The notes: a model not told the origin generated them from the sequence alone. A stretch of 50,140 bases of DNA from Thermovorax subterraneus (GCA_021608145.1 JAKIHM010000019.1:1-50140), one strand, 5' to 3'. Positions 24,612 through 34,557 are shown, counted from the first letter of the stretch. Program-made: numbers and translations.

Positions 24612-25710
24612 GATGAAAGCTATGTTTTCGAAAAAAACACTGATAAAACTCGTAAGGAGCAATATGGTTCCCATGTTGTTTTTCGTGATATGTCTGGGAG
24701 GGGTGGTGGCTTCCAAACTAAGCTTCCTTTACATTGTGAATGAGATTGTCAATAGATTGGACAGGAATCTTTTCCTGGTTTTGTCCCTTATAATCCCTGT
24801 GGTGGCAGGAATGGGACTGAATTTCGCTCTTGTTATAGGGGCTATGGCAGGGCAAATAGGCCTTATTGCAATAAAAGTGTGGAATATAGGCGGCATTTCG
24901 GGGCTTTTTCTTGCCATGTTAATATCGGTTCCTTTTGCACTGGTTTTCGGATATGCCACCGGTATATTATTAAATAAAACCAAGGGTAAAGAAATGATTA
25001 CCAGTTTGATTCTGGGCTTTTTTGCGATGGGATTGTACCAGTTGGTGTTTTTGCTATTTATAGGTACCATCATTCCTATAAAAAACCCGGAAATCGTGCT
25101 GCCAGGCGGCGTCGGTTTAAAGAACGCCATAGACCTTTCGCTCATCCAGTATGCCCTGGATAATCTGTTAAGCGTTAACATAATGGGAATAAAAATACCC
25201 CTAGCTTCTTTTATATTGATCGGGCTTTTATGCCTTTTTACCGAATTTATCCTAAAAACTAAGATAGGGCAGGATTTCAGGGCGGTAGGTCAGGATATGC
25301 ACGTGGCGGAAGTAGCGGGGATTGACGTAGATAGGACGAGACTGGTTGCTATTACGATATCCACACTTCTTGCAGCCTGGGGACAGATAATCTTTTTGCA
25401 GAACATAGGGACCCTTCAGACTTACAGCAGCCACGAACAGGTTGGGATGTTTGCCGTTGCTGCTATTTTGGTAGGTGGTGCCTCGGTTACAAAAGCTACT
25501 ATAAGCAACGCTATAATAGGAACCATTTTGTTTCATACCCTGTTCATAGTTTCGCCCAATGCCGGTAAAAACCTCTTCGGTGATCCGCAAATAGGGGAGT
25601 TTTTCAGATCTTTTGTCGCTTATGGTGTAATTGCACTTTCTCTAGCCTTGCACGCGATACAAAAGAATTTTGATACAAATATAAAAGCAGAATCGGCCGA
25701 ATTAAAATAA
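24604..25710 (+). CDS. ABC transporter permease (BPD_transp_2 family), second
   Basis: 368 aa with about 9-10 hydrophobic segments. IPVVAGMGLNFALVIGAMAGQ and GQDMHVAEVAGIDVDRTR parallel the first permease, showing an old duplication. It completes the four-gene importer (lipoprotein, ATPase, two permeases). The ATG overlaps the end of the first permease. A terminator follows 12 nt after the stop. Confidence 0.92.
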   Translation: MNEMKAMFSKKTLIKLVRSNMVPMLFFVICLGGVVASKLSFLYIVNEIVNRLDRNLFLVLSLIIPVVAGMGLNFALVIGAMAGQIGLIAIKVWNIGGISGLFLAMLISVPFALVFGYATGILLNKTKGKEMITSLILGFFAMGLYQLVFLLFIGTIIPIKNPEIVLPGGVGLKNAIDLSLIQYALDNLLSVNIMGIKIPLASFILIGLLCLFTEFILKTKIGQDFRAVGQDMHVAEVAGIDVDRTRLVAITISTLLAAWGQIIFLQNIGTLQTYSSHEQVGMFAVAAILVGGASVTKATISNAIIGTILFHTLFIVSPNAGKNLFGDPQIGEFFRSFVAYGVIALSLALHAIQKNFDTNIKAESAELK

Positions 25711-25721
25711 CTTAAAACTTC

Positions 25722-25746
25722 AAGAGGCGTCAGCCGCCTCTTTTTT
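25722..25746 (+). terminator. Rho-independent terminator after the ABC operon
   Basis: AAGAGGCG, a 4-5 nt loop and CGCCTCTT, running into TTTTT. Confidence 0.9.
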
Positions 25747-25817
25747 AATTAGTATTTTTAGGTCTAATTGAGGGAATTATTAAATTGAGAAAAACAAAAT
25801 GAAGGAGGAAAGAAACG

Positions 25818-26033
25818 GTGGCCTCGTTCGACATTAGGGAACTGGTATTGAAAAACTTAGCGGGAAGTACGCGGGAGGAGGTGGAAGAATACATCAACGA
25901 GACCATACAAACTAGAGAGGAACAGGCTCTTCCTGGAATGGGGGTACTTTTTGAAGTAGTTTGGCAAAAATCAAATAGCAGCGAAAAAGAAGGCATGATG
26001 GATAAAATTATGGCGGCCATTGAAAGAACATAG
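25818..26033 (+). CDS. sspI: Small acid-soluble spore protein, SspI type
   Basis: 71 aa, the same length as B. subtilis SspI as I recall it. The conserved block LPGMGVLFEVVW and the N-terminal DIRELVLKNLAGSTREEVEEYI match. These proteins are packed in the spore core. GTG start with GGAGG at 10 nt. It is the clearest sign in the window that the organism forms spores. It stands alone, converging on a small peptidoglycan-binding gene. Confidence 0.9.
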   Translation: MASFDIRELVLKNLAGSTREEVEEYINETIQTREEQALPGMGVLFEVVWQKSNSSEKEGMMDKIMAAIERT

Positions 26034-26062
26034 CATTATTACGACTTAGAGTAAGAGGGGTA

Positions 26063-26082
26063 AGGGGTGGATTTCCACCCCT
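26063..26082. other. Hairpin between convergent genes
   Basis: AGGGGTGG, a 4-nt loop and CCACCCCT form a perfect 8-bp stem between sspI and the minus-strand gene. There is no T-run on either strand, so a terminator role is only possible. Confidence 0.4.
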
Positions 26083-26089
26083 AAACAGT

Positions 26090-26326
26090 TTATGGTATAA
26101 GTTGTTCTAATAGTGCATAAGTTTGAGGTCCGACTATGCCGTCAACTTTTATATTATTGTCCCGCTGCAGTTGCCTTACGGCCCTCTCGGTTAAAGGCCC
26201 AAAAATACCATCTATAGGACCTGTATAATATCCAAGGGATTGTAATTTCATCTGCAGCTCGGCAACATCCTTGCCGCACATACCCCGTCGCAATATTCTA
26301 GAACCAAAGACTTGACGTGATTGCAC
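26090..26326 (-). CDS. Small peptidoglycan-binding domain protein
   Basis: 78 aa, almost entirely one PG_binding_1 repeat (GKDVAELQMKLQSLGYYTG, then IDGIFGPLTERAVRQLQ and VDGIVGPQTYALL). There is no signal peptide and no catalytic domain, so it is either a cell-wall or spore-cortex binding protein or a remnant of a longer hydrolase such as SleB. GTG 26326 with GGAGG at 7 nt upstream supports it as a gene in its own right. Next to sspI, a spore role is plausible. Confidence 0.8.
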   Translation of the reverse strand: MQSRQVFGSRILRRGMCGKDVAELQMKLQSLGYYTGPIDGIFGPLTERAVRQLQRDNNIKVDGIVGPQTYALLEQLIP

Positions 26327-26639
26327 GTTAAGGCCTCCTTTTCGGATAACTTTGTGGGCAATATAATATTATGGTAATCCGATAAATTTTGTTAAAAGTA
26401 ATAATATGAGCAGGAAAAAATTATGATTTTGAAGAATATATATCGCTAATTGCATGAACAACAATTTCATTGTGATGCTATGTTAAAATATTAATTTATT
26501 AATGCAGAAAATTAAGAATGTATAGCAAAATTATGCTAACTTACCAAAAAATTTAAAGAGGAAAAATCTAGGCTTAAAATGAATATATGTAACATACAGA
26601 AAATAAATAAAAAAATAGCAATAAAGGGGGCGAAAGGGC
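26327..26639. other. Intergenic stretch between divergent genes
   Basis: 313 nt, very AT-rich, between the start of the peptidoglycan-binding gene and the start of the sodium symporter. Both promoters should lie here, but no pair of boxes stands out. A small inverted repeat (TAGCA ... TGCTA, near 26523-26538) is visible. No RNA gene, riboswitch or open frame is supported. Confidence 0.6.
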
Positions 26640-28040
26640 ATGATATTGTTTGTCGTAATTCTTTATATGATCTTTATGTTGTTAATAGGCTGGTGGTGCA
26701 GCAGGTACTACATTAAAGGAATGACGGACTTTTTACTAGCAGGCAGAAGACTTGGAGTTTGGATGTGCGCTGCCACTCTAGCAGCTACACATTTCGGCGG
26801 TGGAGCCGTTATGGGCGGCGGTGAATACGGGTTTAAATACGGTATATCGGGGGCGTGGTACGGCGTATCCTGTGGCATTGGTCTGCTTTTTCTGGCATTT
26901 ATGACGGCAAGCAAATTCAGAGACTTGGCGCTGTATACGGTGCCAGATTATCTTGAACAAAGATATGGAGGCAAGGCGGTCAGGGTTTTAGGGGCATTGC
27001 TTTCGCTTTTTGCATTAATCGGTATACTGGCTGCACAGGTTCTCTCGGCCAGGAACGCTCTAGGCATAATAGGTATCAAAGGAAATACTGGTGCTATTCT
27101 GGCAACACTGGTTTTCATTATTTATACCACAACCGGTGGACTCTGGGCCGCTACCATAACTGATTTTGTCCAGCTTATACTGGCGGCATTTGGCGTGATT
27201 TTGGCAACTATTGTGGTTTTTTCAAAGACAGGAGGTATAGCTGGCCTTACTTCAGCTCTTGCAGCGAAAGGCGTCGAGGGGGGCTACTTTAATTTCTGGG
27301 GTCTGGGTACTTCCAGCATTATGTGGCTTTTACTTCCTACGGTTATGTATACTCTTGTGGGGCAGGATTTTTACCAGAGACTTTTTGCTGCAAAAGACTC
27401 TAAAGTGGCGAGAAACGCCTCACTTCTTGGTGGTATAATTCTTGTAATCATAAGCTTTTTCCCGACCATAATAGGAATGGGGGCCCGGGCACTTTCGGAT
27501 TTGGACCAAGGTGGCATGTCGGTTCCCTGGGTGCTTCAAAATTTGATGAACCCTGTTGTGGGAGGAATAGTCCTTGCGGCAATACTTGCGGCTATTATGT
27601 CTACGGCCGACTCACTTTTGACCGCGGCAACCTCCCATATTGTAAAGGACTTGTGGATTGAAACCTTCCATGTGGATGAGGTAAAGGAGGAAAAAAAGCT
27701 CCTCAATACCTCAAGGAATTTTACATTTATAATTGGTATCCTATCCTTAATCATAGCTCTCATTGTTCCCGGGATAATTGATGCTCTGATTTACTCATAT
27801 ACAATGTATACTGCCGGTGTATTTGTTCCCGTTATAGGGGGTGTCCTGTGGAAGTCGGCCACAAGAGCAGGTGCCCTGGCTTCTCTTGTAGGCGGATCCA
27901 TGGTTGCCCTCTTTGGGATATTGACAAAGGTCAACATATTTGGTGCACCGGCGGAAATCTATGCCGCCATCATCTCCCTTATAATATTTGTTCTGGTATC
28001 TCTGGCAACAAGAAGGCAGATGGATGGGATAGGAAATTGA
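26640..28040 (+). CDS. Sodium:solute symporter (SSS family)
   Basis: 466 aa, about 13 hydrophobic segments. SSS features include FLLAGRRLG near residue 31, ATHFGGGAVMGGGEYGFKYG, TTGGLWAATITDFVQ and the sodium-site region AAILAAIMSTADSLLTAATSHI. It is followed by the histidine degradation genes after a strong terminator, so uptake of histidine or urocanate is a reasonable guess, not shown by sequence. ATG follows AAGGGGG at 9 nt. Confidence 0.9.
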   Translation: MILFVVILYMIFMLLIGWWCSRYYIKGMTDFLLAGRRLGVWMCAATLAATHFGGGAVMGGGEYGFKYGISGAWYGVSCGIGLLFLAFMTASKFRDLALYTVPDYLEQRYGGKAVRVLGALLSLFALIGILAAQVLSARNALGIIGIKGNTGAILATLVFIIYTTTGGLWAATITDFVQLILAAFGVILATIVVFSKTGGIAGLTSALAAKGVEGGYFNFWGLGTSSIMWLLLPTVMYTLVGQDFYQRLFAAKDSKVARNASLLGGIILVIISFFPTIIGMGARALSDLDQGGMSVPWVLQNLMNPVVGGIVLAAILAAIMSTADSLLTAATSHIVKDLWIETFHVDEVKEEKKLLNTSRNFTFIIGILSLIIALIVPGIIDALIYSYTMYTAGVFVPVIGGVLWKSATRAGALASLVGGSMVALFGILTKVNIFGAPAEIYAAIISLIIFVLVSLATRRQMDGIGN

Positions 28041-28122
28041 ATTTAAACTGAAATAACGCCTCTTAGGTGTGACAACCATGACTTATGATTGCTCAAAGCA
28101 TACGTGGTTGGACAGATGATTT

Positions 28123-28168
28123 GTAAATATTTTTGTAAGTATTTTAGTAAGTATTTTAGTATTTTTAT
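28123..28168. repeat. 12-bp tandem repeat
   Basis: Units GTAAATATTTTT (28123-28134), GTAAGTATTTTA (28135-28146), GTAAGTATTTTA (28147-28158) and a partial fourth (GTATTTTTATCG) lie just before the terminator at 28171. This is probably simple sequence drift in spacer DNA. Confidence 0.6.
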
Positions 28169-28170
28169 CG

Positions 28171-28212
28171 GTCAATTAAGGGAAACCTCGTGTTTCCCTT
28201 AATTGACTTTTT
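28171..28212 (+). terminator. Rho-independent terminator after the symporter gene
   Basis: A perfect 16-bp stem, GTCAATTAAGGGAAAC (28171-28186) with GTTTCCCTTAATTGAC (28192-28207), has a 5-nt loop and TTTTT. Confidence 0.95.
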
Positions 28213-28277
28213 GGGAGATTTTAAAACATTAAAGCATTACATTAAAAAATGGACAACTTTTCGGGAGGTGCAGGGAT

Positions 28278-29810
28278 ATGATAATAAATGGAGAAAATCT
28301 CAGTATAGAAGATGTGGTGAGAGTTGCAATTAAGGGTGAAAAGGTGGAACTTTCGGACGAATCCATAGAAAAAGTCGAGCATTCAAGAAAGTACGTGGAA
28401 AACATAATAGGAAGAGGGGAGATAGTCTACGGTGTTACTACAGGGTTTGGAAAATTTTGCAATGTAGTTATTTCACCGGAAGACGTCAGAAAACTGCAGA
28501 TAAATCTCATAAGGAGCCATTCGGTAGGAGTTGGAGATTACTTTCCCGAAGAAGTGGTAAGGGCCATGATGCTCCTGAGGATTAATGCCCTTGCAAAGGG
28601 ATACTCGGGAATCAGGCTTTCTACTCTTATCACTTTGATTGAAATGTTGAATAAAGGAGTTACGCCTCTTGTCCCATGTCAGGGCTCACTCGGAGCTAGT
28701 GGAGATCTGGTTCCTCTCGCTCATATGGCCCTAGTGATGATGGGGGAGGGAGAGGCTGTTTTTAAGGGTGAAATATTGCCCGGGGGAAAAGCCCTAGAAC
28801 GCGCCGGCATAAAACCCGTAGTTCTTGAGGCAAAAGAGGGCCTTGCACTGATAAACGGAACCCAGGCCATGTCGGCGGTGGGAAGCCTTGCCCTCGCCTG
28901 CGCTGTGAACCTGTCAAAAGTCGCCGACATTTGTGGGGCTTTAAGCTTTGAAGCTTTGAACGGCATAATTGACGCATTAGATGAAAGAATCCAGGAGGTA
29001 AGGCCTCATCCCGGCCAAGCATCGTGTGCTAGGAATCTGAGAAAGTTGTTACATGGCAGCGAGTTCGTTACCCGGCAGGGACAACTAAAAGTCCAGGACG
29101 CTTATGCATTAAGGTGTATACCCCAGGTTCACGGGGCGGTAAAAGACGCTATATGGCATGTAAAAAAAGTATTAGAAATTGAGATTAATTCGGCTACAGA
29201 CAATCCCCTTATATTTCCCGAAGAAGAAAGGGTAATTTCGGGAGGCAATTTCCACGGGGAGCCCGTGGCCATAAACATGGATTATCTCAGCATAGCCGTG
29301 TCGGAACTGGCAAATATTTCGGAGCGCCGCATAGAGCGACTTGTGAATCCACATCTCAATGAGGGATTGCCAGCTTTTTTGACAGAAAAAGGCGGATTGA
29401 ATTCTGGCCTGATGATAAGCCAGTATACTGCTGCTGCTTTAGTTTCTGAGAACAAAACCCTGTCCTTTCCGGCCAGTGTCGATTCGATACCTTCTTCTGC
29501 CAATCAAGAAGACCACGTAAGTATGGGTACAATCGCGGCCAGAAAAGCTTTGAAAATTGTCGAGAATACCACAAATGTATTGGCCATCGAGCTTTTGTGT
29601 GCCGCTCAGGCTTTAGATTTTAGGATGGAGAAAAACCGCTCGCTTAAGTTGGGGAAGGGAACCGACGTGGTCTACAAAGCCGTAAGGGATATAGTGCCTA
29701 AAATTGTAGAAGACAGAGTATTAAGCGTGGATGTAAAAAAACTTACGAATATCATAAAAAGTGGCGAGTTGGTAAAAAAGGTAGAAGAGGTCATTGGGGA
29801 ATTGGAATAA
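28278..29810 (+). CDS. hutH: Histidine ammonia-lyase
   Basis: 510 aa, full length. It deaminates L-histidine to urocanate. The self-forming MIO cofactor comes from Ala140-Ser141-Gly142 in GSLGASGDLVPLAH. GVTTGFGKF and the SATDNPLIF, FHGEPVA and SSANQEDHVSM blocks complete the active site. ATG 28278 has GGGAGGTG at 7 nt. hutU follows after 164 nt that contain a hairpin. Confidence 0.97.
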   Translation: MIINGENLSIEDVVRVAIKGEKVELSDESIEKVEHSRKYVENIIGRGEIVYGVTTGFGKFCNVVISPEDVRKLQINLIRSHSVGVGDYFPEEVVRAMMLLRINALAKGYSGIRLSTLITLIEMLNKGVTPLVPCQGSLGASGDLVPLAHMALVMMGEGEAVFKGEILPGGKALERAGIKPVVLEAKEGLALINGTQAMSAVGSLALACAVNLSKVADICGALSFEALNGIIDALDERIQEVRPHPGQASCARNLRKLLHGSEFVTRQGQLKVQDAYALRCIPQVHGAVKDAIWHVKKVLEIEINSATDNPLIFPEEERVISGGNFHGEPVAINMDYLSIAVSELANISERRIERLVNPHLNEGLPAFLTEKGGLNSGLMISQYTAAALVSENKTLSFPASVDSIPSSANQEDHVSMGTIAARKALKIVENTTNVLAIELLCAAQALDFRMEKNRSLKLGKGTDVVYKAVRDIVPKIVEDRVLSVDVKKLTNIIKSGELVKKVEEVIGELE

Positions 29811-29874
29811 TATCCCTCTTAAATGGGACGGAAAAGGCAGTTGGTATCGAGCAAAGTGGTAAGTAGAAATTGCA

Positions 29875-29901
29875 AAAAATTCCACATAATGAGGAATTTT
29901 T
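29875..29901 (+). other. Hairpin between hutH and hutU
   Basis: AAAAATTCC (29875-29883) and GGAATTTTT (29893-29901) form a 9-bp stem with a 9-nt loop. The U-rich side could give weak termination or attenuation; the arms are A/T-rich and no separate T-run follows. Confidence 0.4.
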
Positions 29902-29974
29902 CCGAAGGGTAAAAGGAGAAAATTGAGAATTATATATAAGTGAAATAAATAACTTTAAAGGAGGCATGGATTTT

Positions 29975-31624
29975 ATGAAAAGGGTTATAAGAGCCCCGAG
30001 AGGCAAGGAAATTTCCTGCAAGAGCTGGCAACAGGAAGCCGCTCTGAGGATGCTTATGAACAATCTAGACCCTGAAGTCGCCGAAAAACCCGATGAACTA
30101 ATTGTTTACGGGGGTGCCGGTAAGGCTGCTAGAAACTGGGAGTGCTTTGACAAAATCGTAGAGGCATTGCGAAATTTGGAGAATGACGAGACGCTGCTCA
30201 TCCAGTCGGGAAAGCCTGTAGGAATTTTTAAGACCCACCCTATGGCGCCCAGAGTATTAATATCGAACGCGATGCTTGTCCCTGCATGGGCTACTTGGGA
30301 AAATTTCTGGGAACTTGAGAAAAAGGGTCTTACCATGTACGGTCAGATGACAGCCGGCAGCTGGATATATATAGGCACCCAGGGTATTTTGCAGGGTACC
30401 TACGAAACTTTTGCAGCTTGTGCTAATAAATATTTTGGTGGATCGCTTAAGGGCAAGCTGGTCCTGACGGCTGGTATGGGCGGAATGGGTGGAGCGCAGC
30501 CCCTTGCCATAACCATGAACGAAGGCGTGGCTTTGGTAGTCGAGGTAGACAGAAGCAGGATAGAAAAGAGGATAAAAACCAAGTACTGCGACGTAATGGT
30601 AGAAGATCTGGATGAGGCTATCAATATGGCTCTCAAGGCGAAGGAAGAGGGAAGGGCCATTTCCATAGGACTTGTGGGCAATGCGGCTGAGGTGCATCCG
30701 GAACTGGTGAGAAGGGGCATAATACCTGATGTGGTGACCGATCAGACTTCCGCTCACGATCCCCTCAACGGTTACGTCCCCGCGGGCATGACTCTTGAAC
30801 AGGCGATAGAACTCAGGAAAACCAATCCCAAGGAGTATATAGCAAAGGCCAAAAGAAGTATAGCAGAACACGTAAGGGCGATGCTCGAGATGAAAAAACG
30901 CGGTGCTGTAGTATTCGAATACGGCAACAACATAAGGCGGCAGGCTTACGACGAAGGGGTAACCGATGCGTTTGAAATTTTAGGTTATGTACCGGAGTTT
31001 ATAAGAGACCTTTTCTGCGAGGGAAGCGGTCCTTTCCGTTGGGCTGCTCTTTCCGGAGATCCGGAAGACATCTACAAGACCGACGAAAAGATCTTGGAAC
31101 TTTTCCCCGAGGACAAACACCTTGCCCGCTGGATTAAATTAGCAAGGGAGAGGGTCGCCTTCCAGGGCCTGCCGGCAAGGATCTGCTGGCTGAGGTATGG
31201 AGAAAGAGCTAAAGCTGGTCTAGCTTTCAATGAGATGGTGAGAAAAGGAGAACTCTCTGCACCCATAGTTATAGGTAGAGACCACCACGATACGGGTTCG
31301 GTGGCATCACCTTACAGAGAAACCGAAGCCATGAAGGACGGCAGCGATGCCATAGCTGACTGGCCCATCTTGAACGCCTTGCTCAATGTGGCATCGGGAG
31401 CAACCTGGGTTTCTGTCCACCACGGCGGCGGCGTTGGTATCGGCTATTCAATTCACGCGGGCGTAGTGGTGGTAGCCGACGGGACGGATGATGCGGCCTA
31501 CAGGATTTCAAGGGTGCTAAATAACGACCCAGGCACAGGTGTAATGCGCCATGCCGATGCAGGTTACGAGATAGCCATAAGGACTGCCAAAGAACACGGG
31601 ATAAAAATGCCGATGCTGATGTAA
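29975..31624 (+). CDS. hutU: Urocanate hydratase
   Basis: 549 aa. It hydrates urocanate to imidazolone propionate with a tightly bound NAD+. The NAD site is [14 protein letters not shown], and the catalytic Cys is expected in [15 protein letters not shown]-terminal [11 protein letters not shown] and the C-terminal [17 protein letters not shown] are classic. ATG 29975 has AAGGAGG at 10 nt; the ATG at 29966 is only 1 nt from that site. ftcD follows after 19 nt. Confidence 0.97.
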   Translation: MKRVIRAPRGKEISCKSWQQEAALRMLMNNLDPEVAEKPDELIVYGGAGKAARNWECFDKIVEALRNLENDETLLIQSGKPVGIFKTHPMAPRVLISNAMLVPAWATWENFWELEKKGLTMYGQMTAGSWIYIGTQGILQGTYETFAACANKYFGGSLKGKLVLTAGMGGMGGAQPLAITMNEGVALVVEVDRSRIEKRIKTKYCDVMVEDLDEAINMALKAKEEGRAISIGLVGNAAEVHPELVRRGIIPDVVTDQTSAHDPLNGYVPAGMTLEQAIELRKTNPKEYIAKAKRSIAEHVRAMLEMKKRGAVVFEYGNNIRRQAYDEGVTDAFEILGYVPEFIRDLFCEGSGPFRWAALSGDPEDIYKTDEKILELFPEDKHLARWIKLARERVAFQGLPARICWLRYGERAKAGLAFNEMVRKGELSAPIVIGRDHHDTGSVASPYRETEAMKDGSDAIADWPILNALLNVASGATWVSVHHGGGVGIGYSIHAGVVVVADGTDDAAYRISRVLNNDPGTGVMRHADAGYEIAIRTAKEHGIKMPMLM

Positions 31625-31643
31625 AAGAGGGAGGTTTGTAATA

Positions 31644-32546
31644 ATGGCTAAGCTCGTTGAATGCATTCCCAATTTTAGCGAGGGAAGAAGAAAAGAGGTA
31701 ATAGAAGCAATAGCTGATGCCATCCGAGCCGTAAAAGGCGTGAGGCTCCTTGATTATTCTTACGATCAAAATCACAATAGAAGCGTTTTCACTTTCGTCG
31801 GCGACCCGGAGGGCGTAAAGGAGGCTGCCTTTGCTTCAGCGGCAAAGGCAGCAGAATTGATAGACATGACAAAACATAAGGGCGAGCATCCGAGGATGGG
31901 CGCTGTTGACGTCATACCCTTTGTCCCTGTAAAAGACGTAACTATGGAAGAATGTGTTGAAATATCTCGCCAAGTTGGGGAAAGAATCGCAAGAGAACTT
32001 TCTATACCCGTGTTTTTATACGAAGAGTCGGCGACGAGGCCAGAACGAAAAAGCCTGGCCGATATAAGGCGCGGCGAATTCGAGGGAATGACAGAGAAAA
32101 TAAAAGACCCCGCATGGGCTCCTGATTTTGGAAAACCTGAAATACACCCGACAGCAGGCGCAGTAGCAGTCGGGGCGAGAATGCCGCTCATCGCCTTTAA
32201 TGTGAACTTAAATACTTCTGATATAAATATTGCCAAAAACATAGCAAAAGTTATCAGGGAAAGCGGTGGAGGCCTGAAAAACGTCAGGGCCATAGGGGTT
32301 ATGCTGGAGGACAAAAATATAGCACAGGTCTCCATGAACATGACGAATTACGAAAAAACTTCCCTCTACAGGGCATTTGAACTTATAAAAATAGAAGCCA
32401 AAAGATACGGAGTGGATATCATCGGGAGCGAAATTGTCGGCATAACGCCCATGAAAGCTCTGATTGATGTGGCAAAGTATTACCTGCAACTTGAGAATTT
32501 CGATGACAAAAAGCAGATACTCGAGAATTATTTGATCCCCGAATAA
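31644..32546 (+). CDS. ftcD: Glutamate formimidoyltransferase
   Basis: 300 aa, only the transferase part of the bifunctional animal enzyme. It moves the formimino group of formiminoglutamate to THF, giving glutamate and formimino-THF. CIPNFSEGRRKEVIEAI at the N-terminus, then HNRSVFTFVGDPEGV and the catalytic-region His in HKGEHPRMGAVDVIPFVP are characteristic. The deaminase partner is the separate fchA two genes on. The start has GGGAGG upstream. Confidence 0.96.
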   Translation: MAKLVECIPNFSEGRRKEVIEAIADAIRAVKGVRLLDYSYDQNHNRSVFTFVGDPEGVKEAAFASAAKAAELIDMTKHKGEHPRMGAVDVIPFVPVKDVTMEECVEISRQVGERIARELSIPVFLYEESATRPERKSLADIRRGEFEGMTEKIKDPAWAPDFGKPEIHPTAGAVAVGARMPLIAFNVNLNTSDINIAKNIAKVIRESGGGLKNVRAIGVMLEDKNIAQVSMNMTNYEKTSLYRAFELIKIEAKRYGVDIIGSEIVGITPMKALIDVAKYYLQLENFDDKKQILENYLIPE

Positions 32547-32560
32547 GATGGAGGGTGCGC

Positions 32561-33838
32561 ATGACTCGCAGTAATCCTGATCTCTTGATAAAAAACATAG
32601 GAATTTTGGCTACTCCGGTTGGAAGTAGCGCAAAAGGTGGCAAAGAGCAAGGTCATATTGAGCTTATCGAAGACGCTTTTATTGCGGTAAAGGATGGCGT
32701 TATCACCGGCGTGGGAAAAGCAAATAATCTAATGGATTTCAAACCTGGTGAAAATACCAAATTAATTGACGCCGGGGGGAACCTGGTCACCCCCGGCCTT
32801 GTGGACCCCCATACCCATCTTGTTTTTTCTGGCTGGCGGCAGAAAGAGCTTTCACTGAAATTGAAGGGCGTAAAATATCTGGATATTCTCAAGATGGGGG
32901 GCGGGATACTAGAAACCGTCAGGAAAACCAGAAGAGCTTCTTTAGAAGAGCTGATTTCAAACGGAATAAAGGCTCTTGACCGCATGCTCGAATACGGCAC
33001 GACCACCTGTGAAGCCAAGAGTGGATACGGACTTAACTTAGAAGATGAGATAAAGTCCCTGGCGGCCATAAAGGAACTAAACAGGCTTCACCCAGTGGAT
33101 GTTGTGCCAACTTTTATGGGAGCACACGCGGTTCCCGAGGAATACAGGGAAAACAAGGAAGAATACGTAAGACTTGTCGCGGAGGAAATGATACCCAGGG
33201 TGGCGCGGGAAGGACTTGCGGAGTTTTGCGATGTGTTCTGTGAGGAAGGGGTCTTCGACATCGAAGAATCAAGATACATATTAGAATGCGCAAAAGCCCA
33301 TGGCCTTATACCTAAACTTCACGCCGATGAGATCACGCCGATGGGCGGCACAAGGCTCGCAGCAGAAGTTGGAGCACTTTCGGCGGAGCATCTGATTTAC
33401 GCAACTGATGACGGAATCAGGGCGATGGCTAAAGCGGGAACCATTGCCGTGCTATTGCCCGGCACGTCCTTTTACCTCGGAGAATCCTTTGCCCGCGCAA
33501 GAACTATGATAGAAGAAGGGGTGCCGGTGGCTCTGGCTACCGATTTCAACCCCGGCTCTTCGCCGACCGAATCGCTGCAGCTGGGTATGAATCTGGCCTG
33601 CCTTAAGTACAGGATGACCCCGGAAGAAGTTCTGACAGGAGTTACATTAAATGCTGCAGCTGCCGTAAAAAGAGCCACAACTATCGGTACTATCGAGGTC
33701 GGGAAGCAGGCCGACATAGTAATATGGGATGCGCCGGATTTGGATTTCATATTTTACCACTACGGAGTAAACCTTGTAAGAACTGTAATAAAGAAAGGGA
33801 AAGTTGTAGTTCAAAGAAACGAAAGAAAGGAGATATAA
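32561..33838 (+). CDS. hutI: Imidazolonepropionase
   Basis: 425 aa, amidohydrolase superfamily. It opens imidazolone propionate to formiminoglutamate. Metal ligands are visible in DPHTHLVFSGWR and LHADEITPMGG, with AEHLIYA and ATDFNPGSSPTESL later. ATG 32561 has GGAGGG at 5 nt; GTG 32555 is the alternative. The order hutU-ftcD-hutI-fchA reflects the THF-linked route to glutamate without free formamide. Confidence 0.96.
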   Translation: MTRSNPDLLIKNIGILATPVGSSAKGGKEQGHIELIEDAFIAVKDGVITGVGKANNLMDFKPGENTKLIDAGGNLVTPGLVDPHTHLVFSGWRQKELSLKLKGVKYLDILKMGGGILETVRKTRRASLEELISNGIKALDRMLEYGTTTCEAKSGYGLNLEDEIKSLAAIKELNRLHPVDVVPTFMGAHAVPEEYRENKEEYVRLVAEEMIPRVAREGLAEFCDVFCEEGVFDIEESRYILECAKAHGLIPKLHADEITPMGGTRLAAEVGALSAEHLIYATDDGIRAMAKAGTIAVLLPGTSFYLGESFARARTMIEEGVPVALATDFNPGSSPTESLQLGMNLACLKYRMTPEEVLTGVTLNAAAAVKRATTIGTIEVGKQADIVIWDAPDLDFIFYHYGVNLVRTVIKKGKVVVQRNERKEI

Positions 33839-33839
33839 A

Positions 33840-34475
33840 ATGCTGCTTTCGGAATACCGAATCAAAGAATTTGTGGATGAGCTAGCTTCCAAAAGTCCCG
33901 CTCCCGGTGGAGGCTCAGCTTCGGCACTCGTCGGCGCGATAGGGACGGCGCTGATATCGATGGTTTCAAACCTATCTTACGGAAAAGAGAAATTTAAGGA
34001 TAAGGAAGGACTGCTGGTAGAGATTTTGGAGGAGGCGAGAAGAATAAAAGAGTCCCTTATAAATTTAATAGATAAAGATGCTGAAGCCTTTAACCGGGTG
34101 GCGAGAGCCTCAAAAATGCCGCGCACGACGGAAGAAGAGGAAAAATTGAGAAGTGAAGCCATGGAGCAGGCTTTAAAAGAAGCAGCCCTTGTCCCGCTTT
34201 CTGTAATGGAAGAAAGCTTAAAGTCCCTCAAGTTGCACGAAAGAGCACTTGGAAATACAACTTCGGCTGCGATAAGCGATATAGGTGTGGGAATTCAGTG
34301 CCTTAAAGCGGCGCTCTACGGCGGATGGCTGAATGTAAGGATAAATTTAAACTCGGTAAAAGACGAAGAGTTTGTTAAAGATGTAGAAAAAAAGGCCAGT
34401 TCCATTTTGGAGAAAGGTATTCGCCTCGCCGATGGATTGTTCAAAAAAGTTGAGGAAGAACTTGCAAAAAAATAA
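33840..34475 (+). CDS. fchA: Formimidotetrahydrofolate cyclodeaminase / methenyl-THF cyclohydrolase family (first copy)
   Basis: 211 aa, mostly helical. It releases ammonia from formimino-THF, giving methenyl-THF. The glycine motif SPAPGGGSASALVGAIG near residue 20 and SDIGVGIQCLKAAL are family signatures. It is the last gene of the hut operon and starts 1 nt after hutI. A paralog lies at 49140 in the C1 cluster; this copy is assigned to histidine by position. A weak hairpin and T-rich stretch follow (34484-34530) without a clean terminator. Confidence 0.93.
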   Translation: MLLSEYRIKEFVDELASKSPAPGGGSASALVGAIGTALISMVSNLSYGKEKFKDKEGLLVEILEEARRIKESLINLIDKDAEAFNRVARASKMPRTTEEEEKLRSEAMEQALKEAALVPLSVMEESLKSLKLHERALGNTTSAAISDIGVGIQCLKAALYGGWLNVRINLNSVKDEEFVKDVEKKASSILEKGIRLADGLFKKVEEELAKK

Positions 34476-34557
34476 AAAAGGCGGTAAAACCGAAAAAGGG
34501 GGTTTTGTGCTCCCATTTTATTTTTTAATTAAAAAAGGAAAAATCAGATAAGTGTAG

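Noticed and set aside
26327-26639. Riboswitch or small RNA in the AT-rich gap
   Set aside because: No stable GC stems, no known aptamer motif and no terminator-like end were found.
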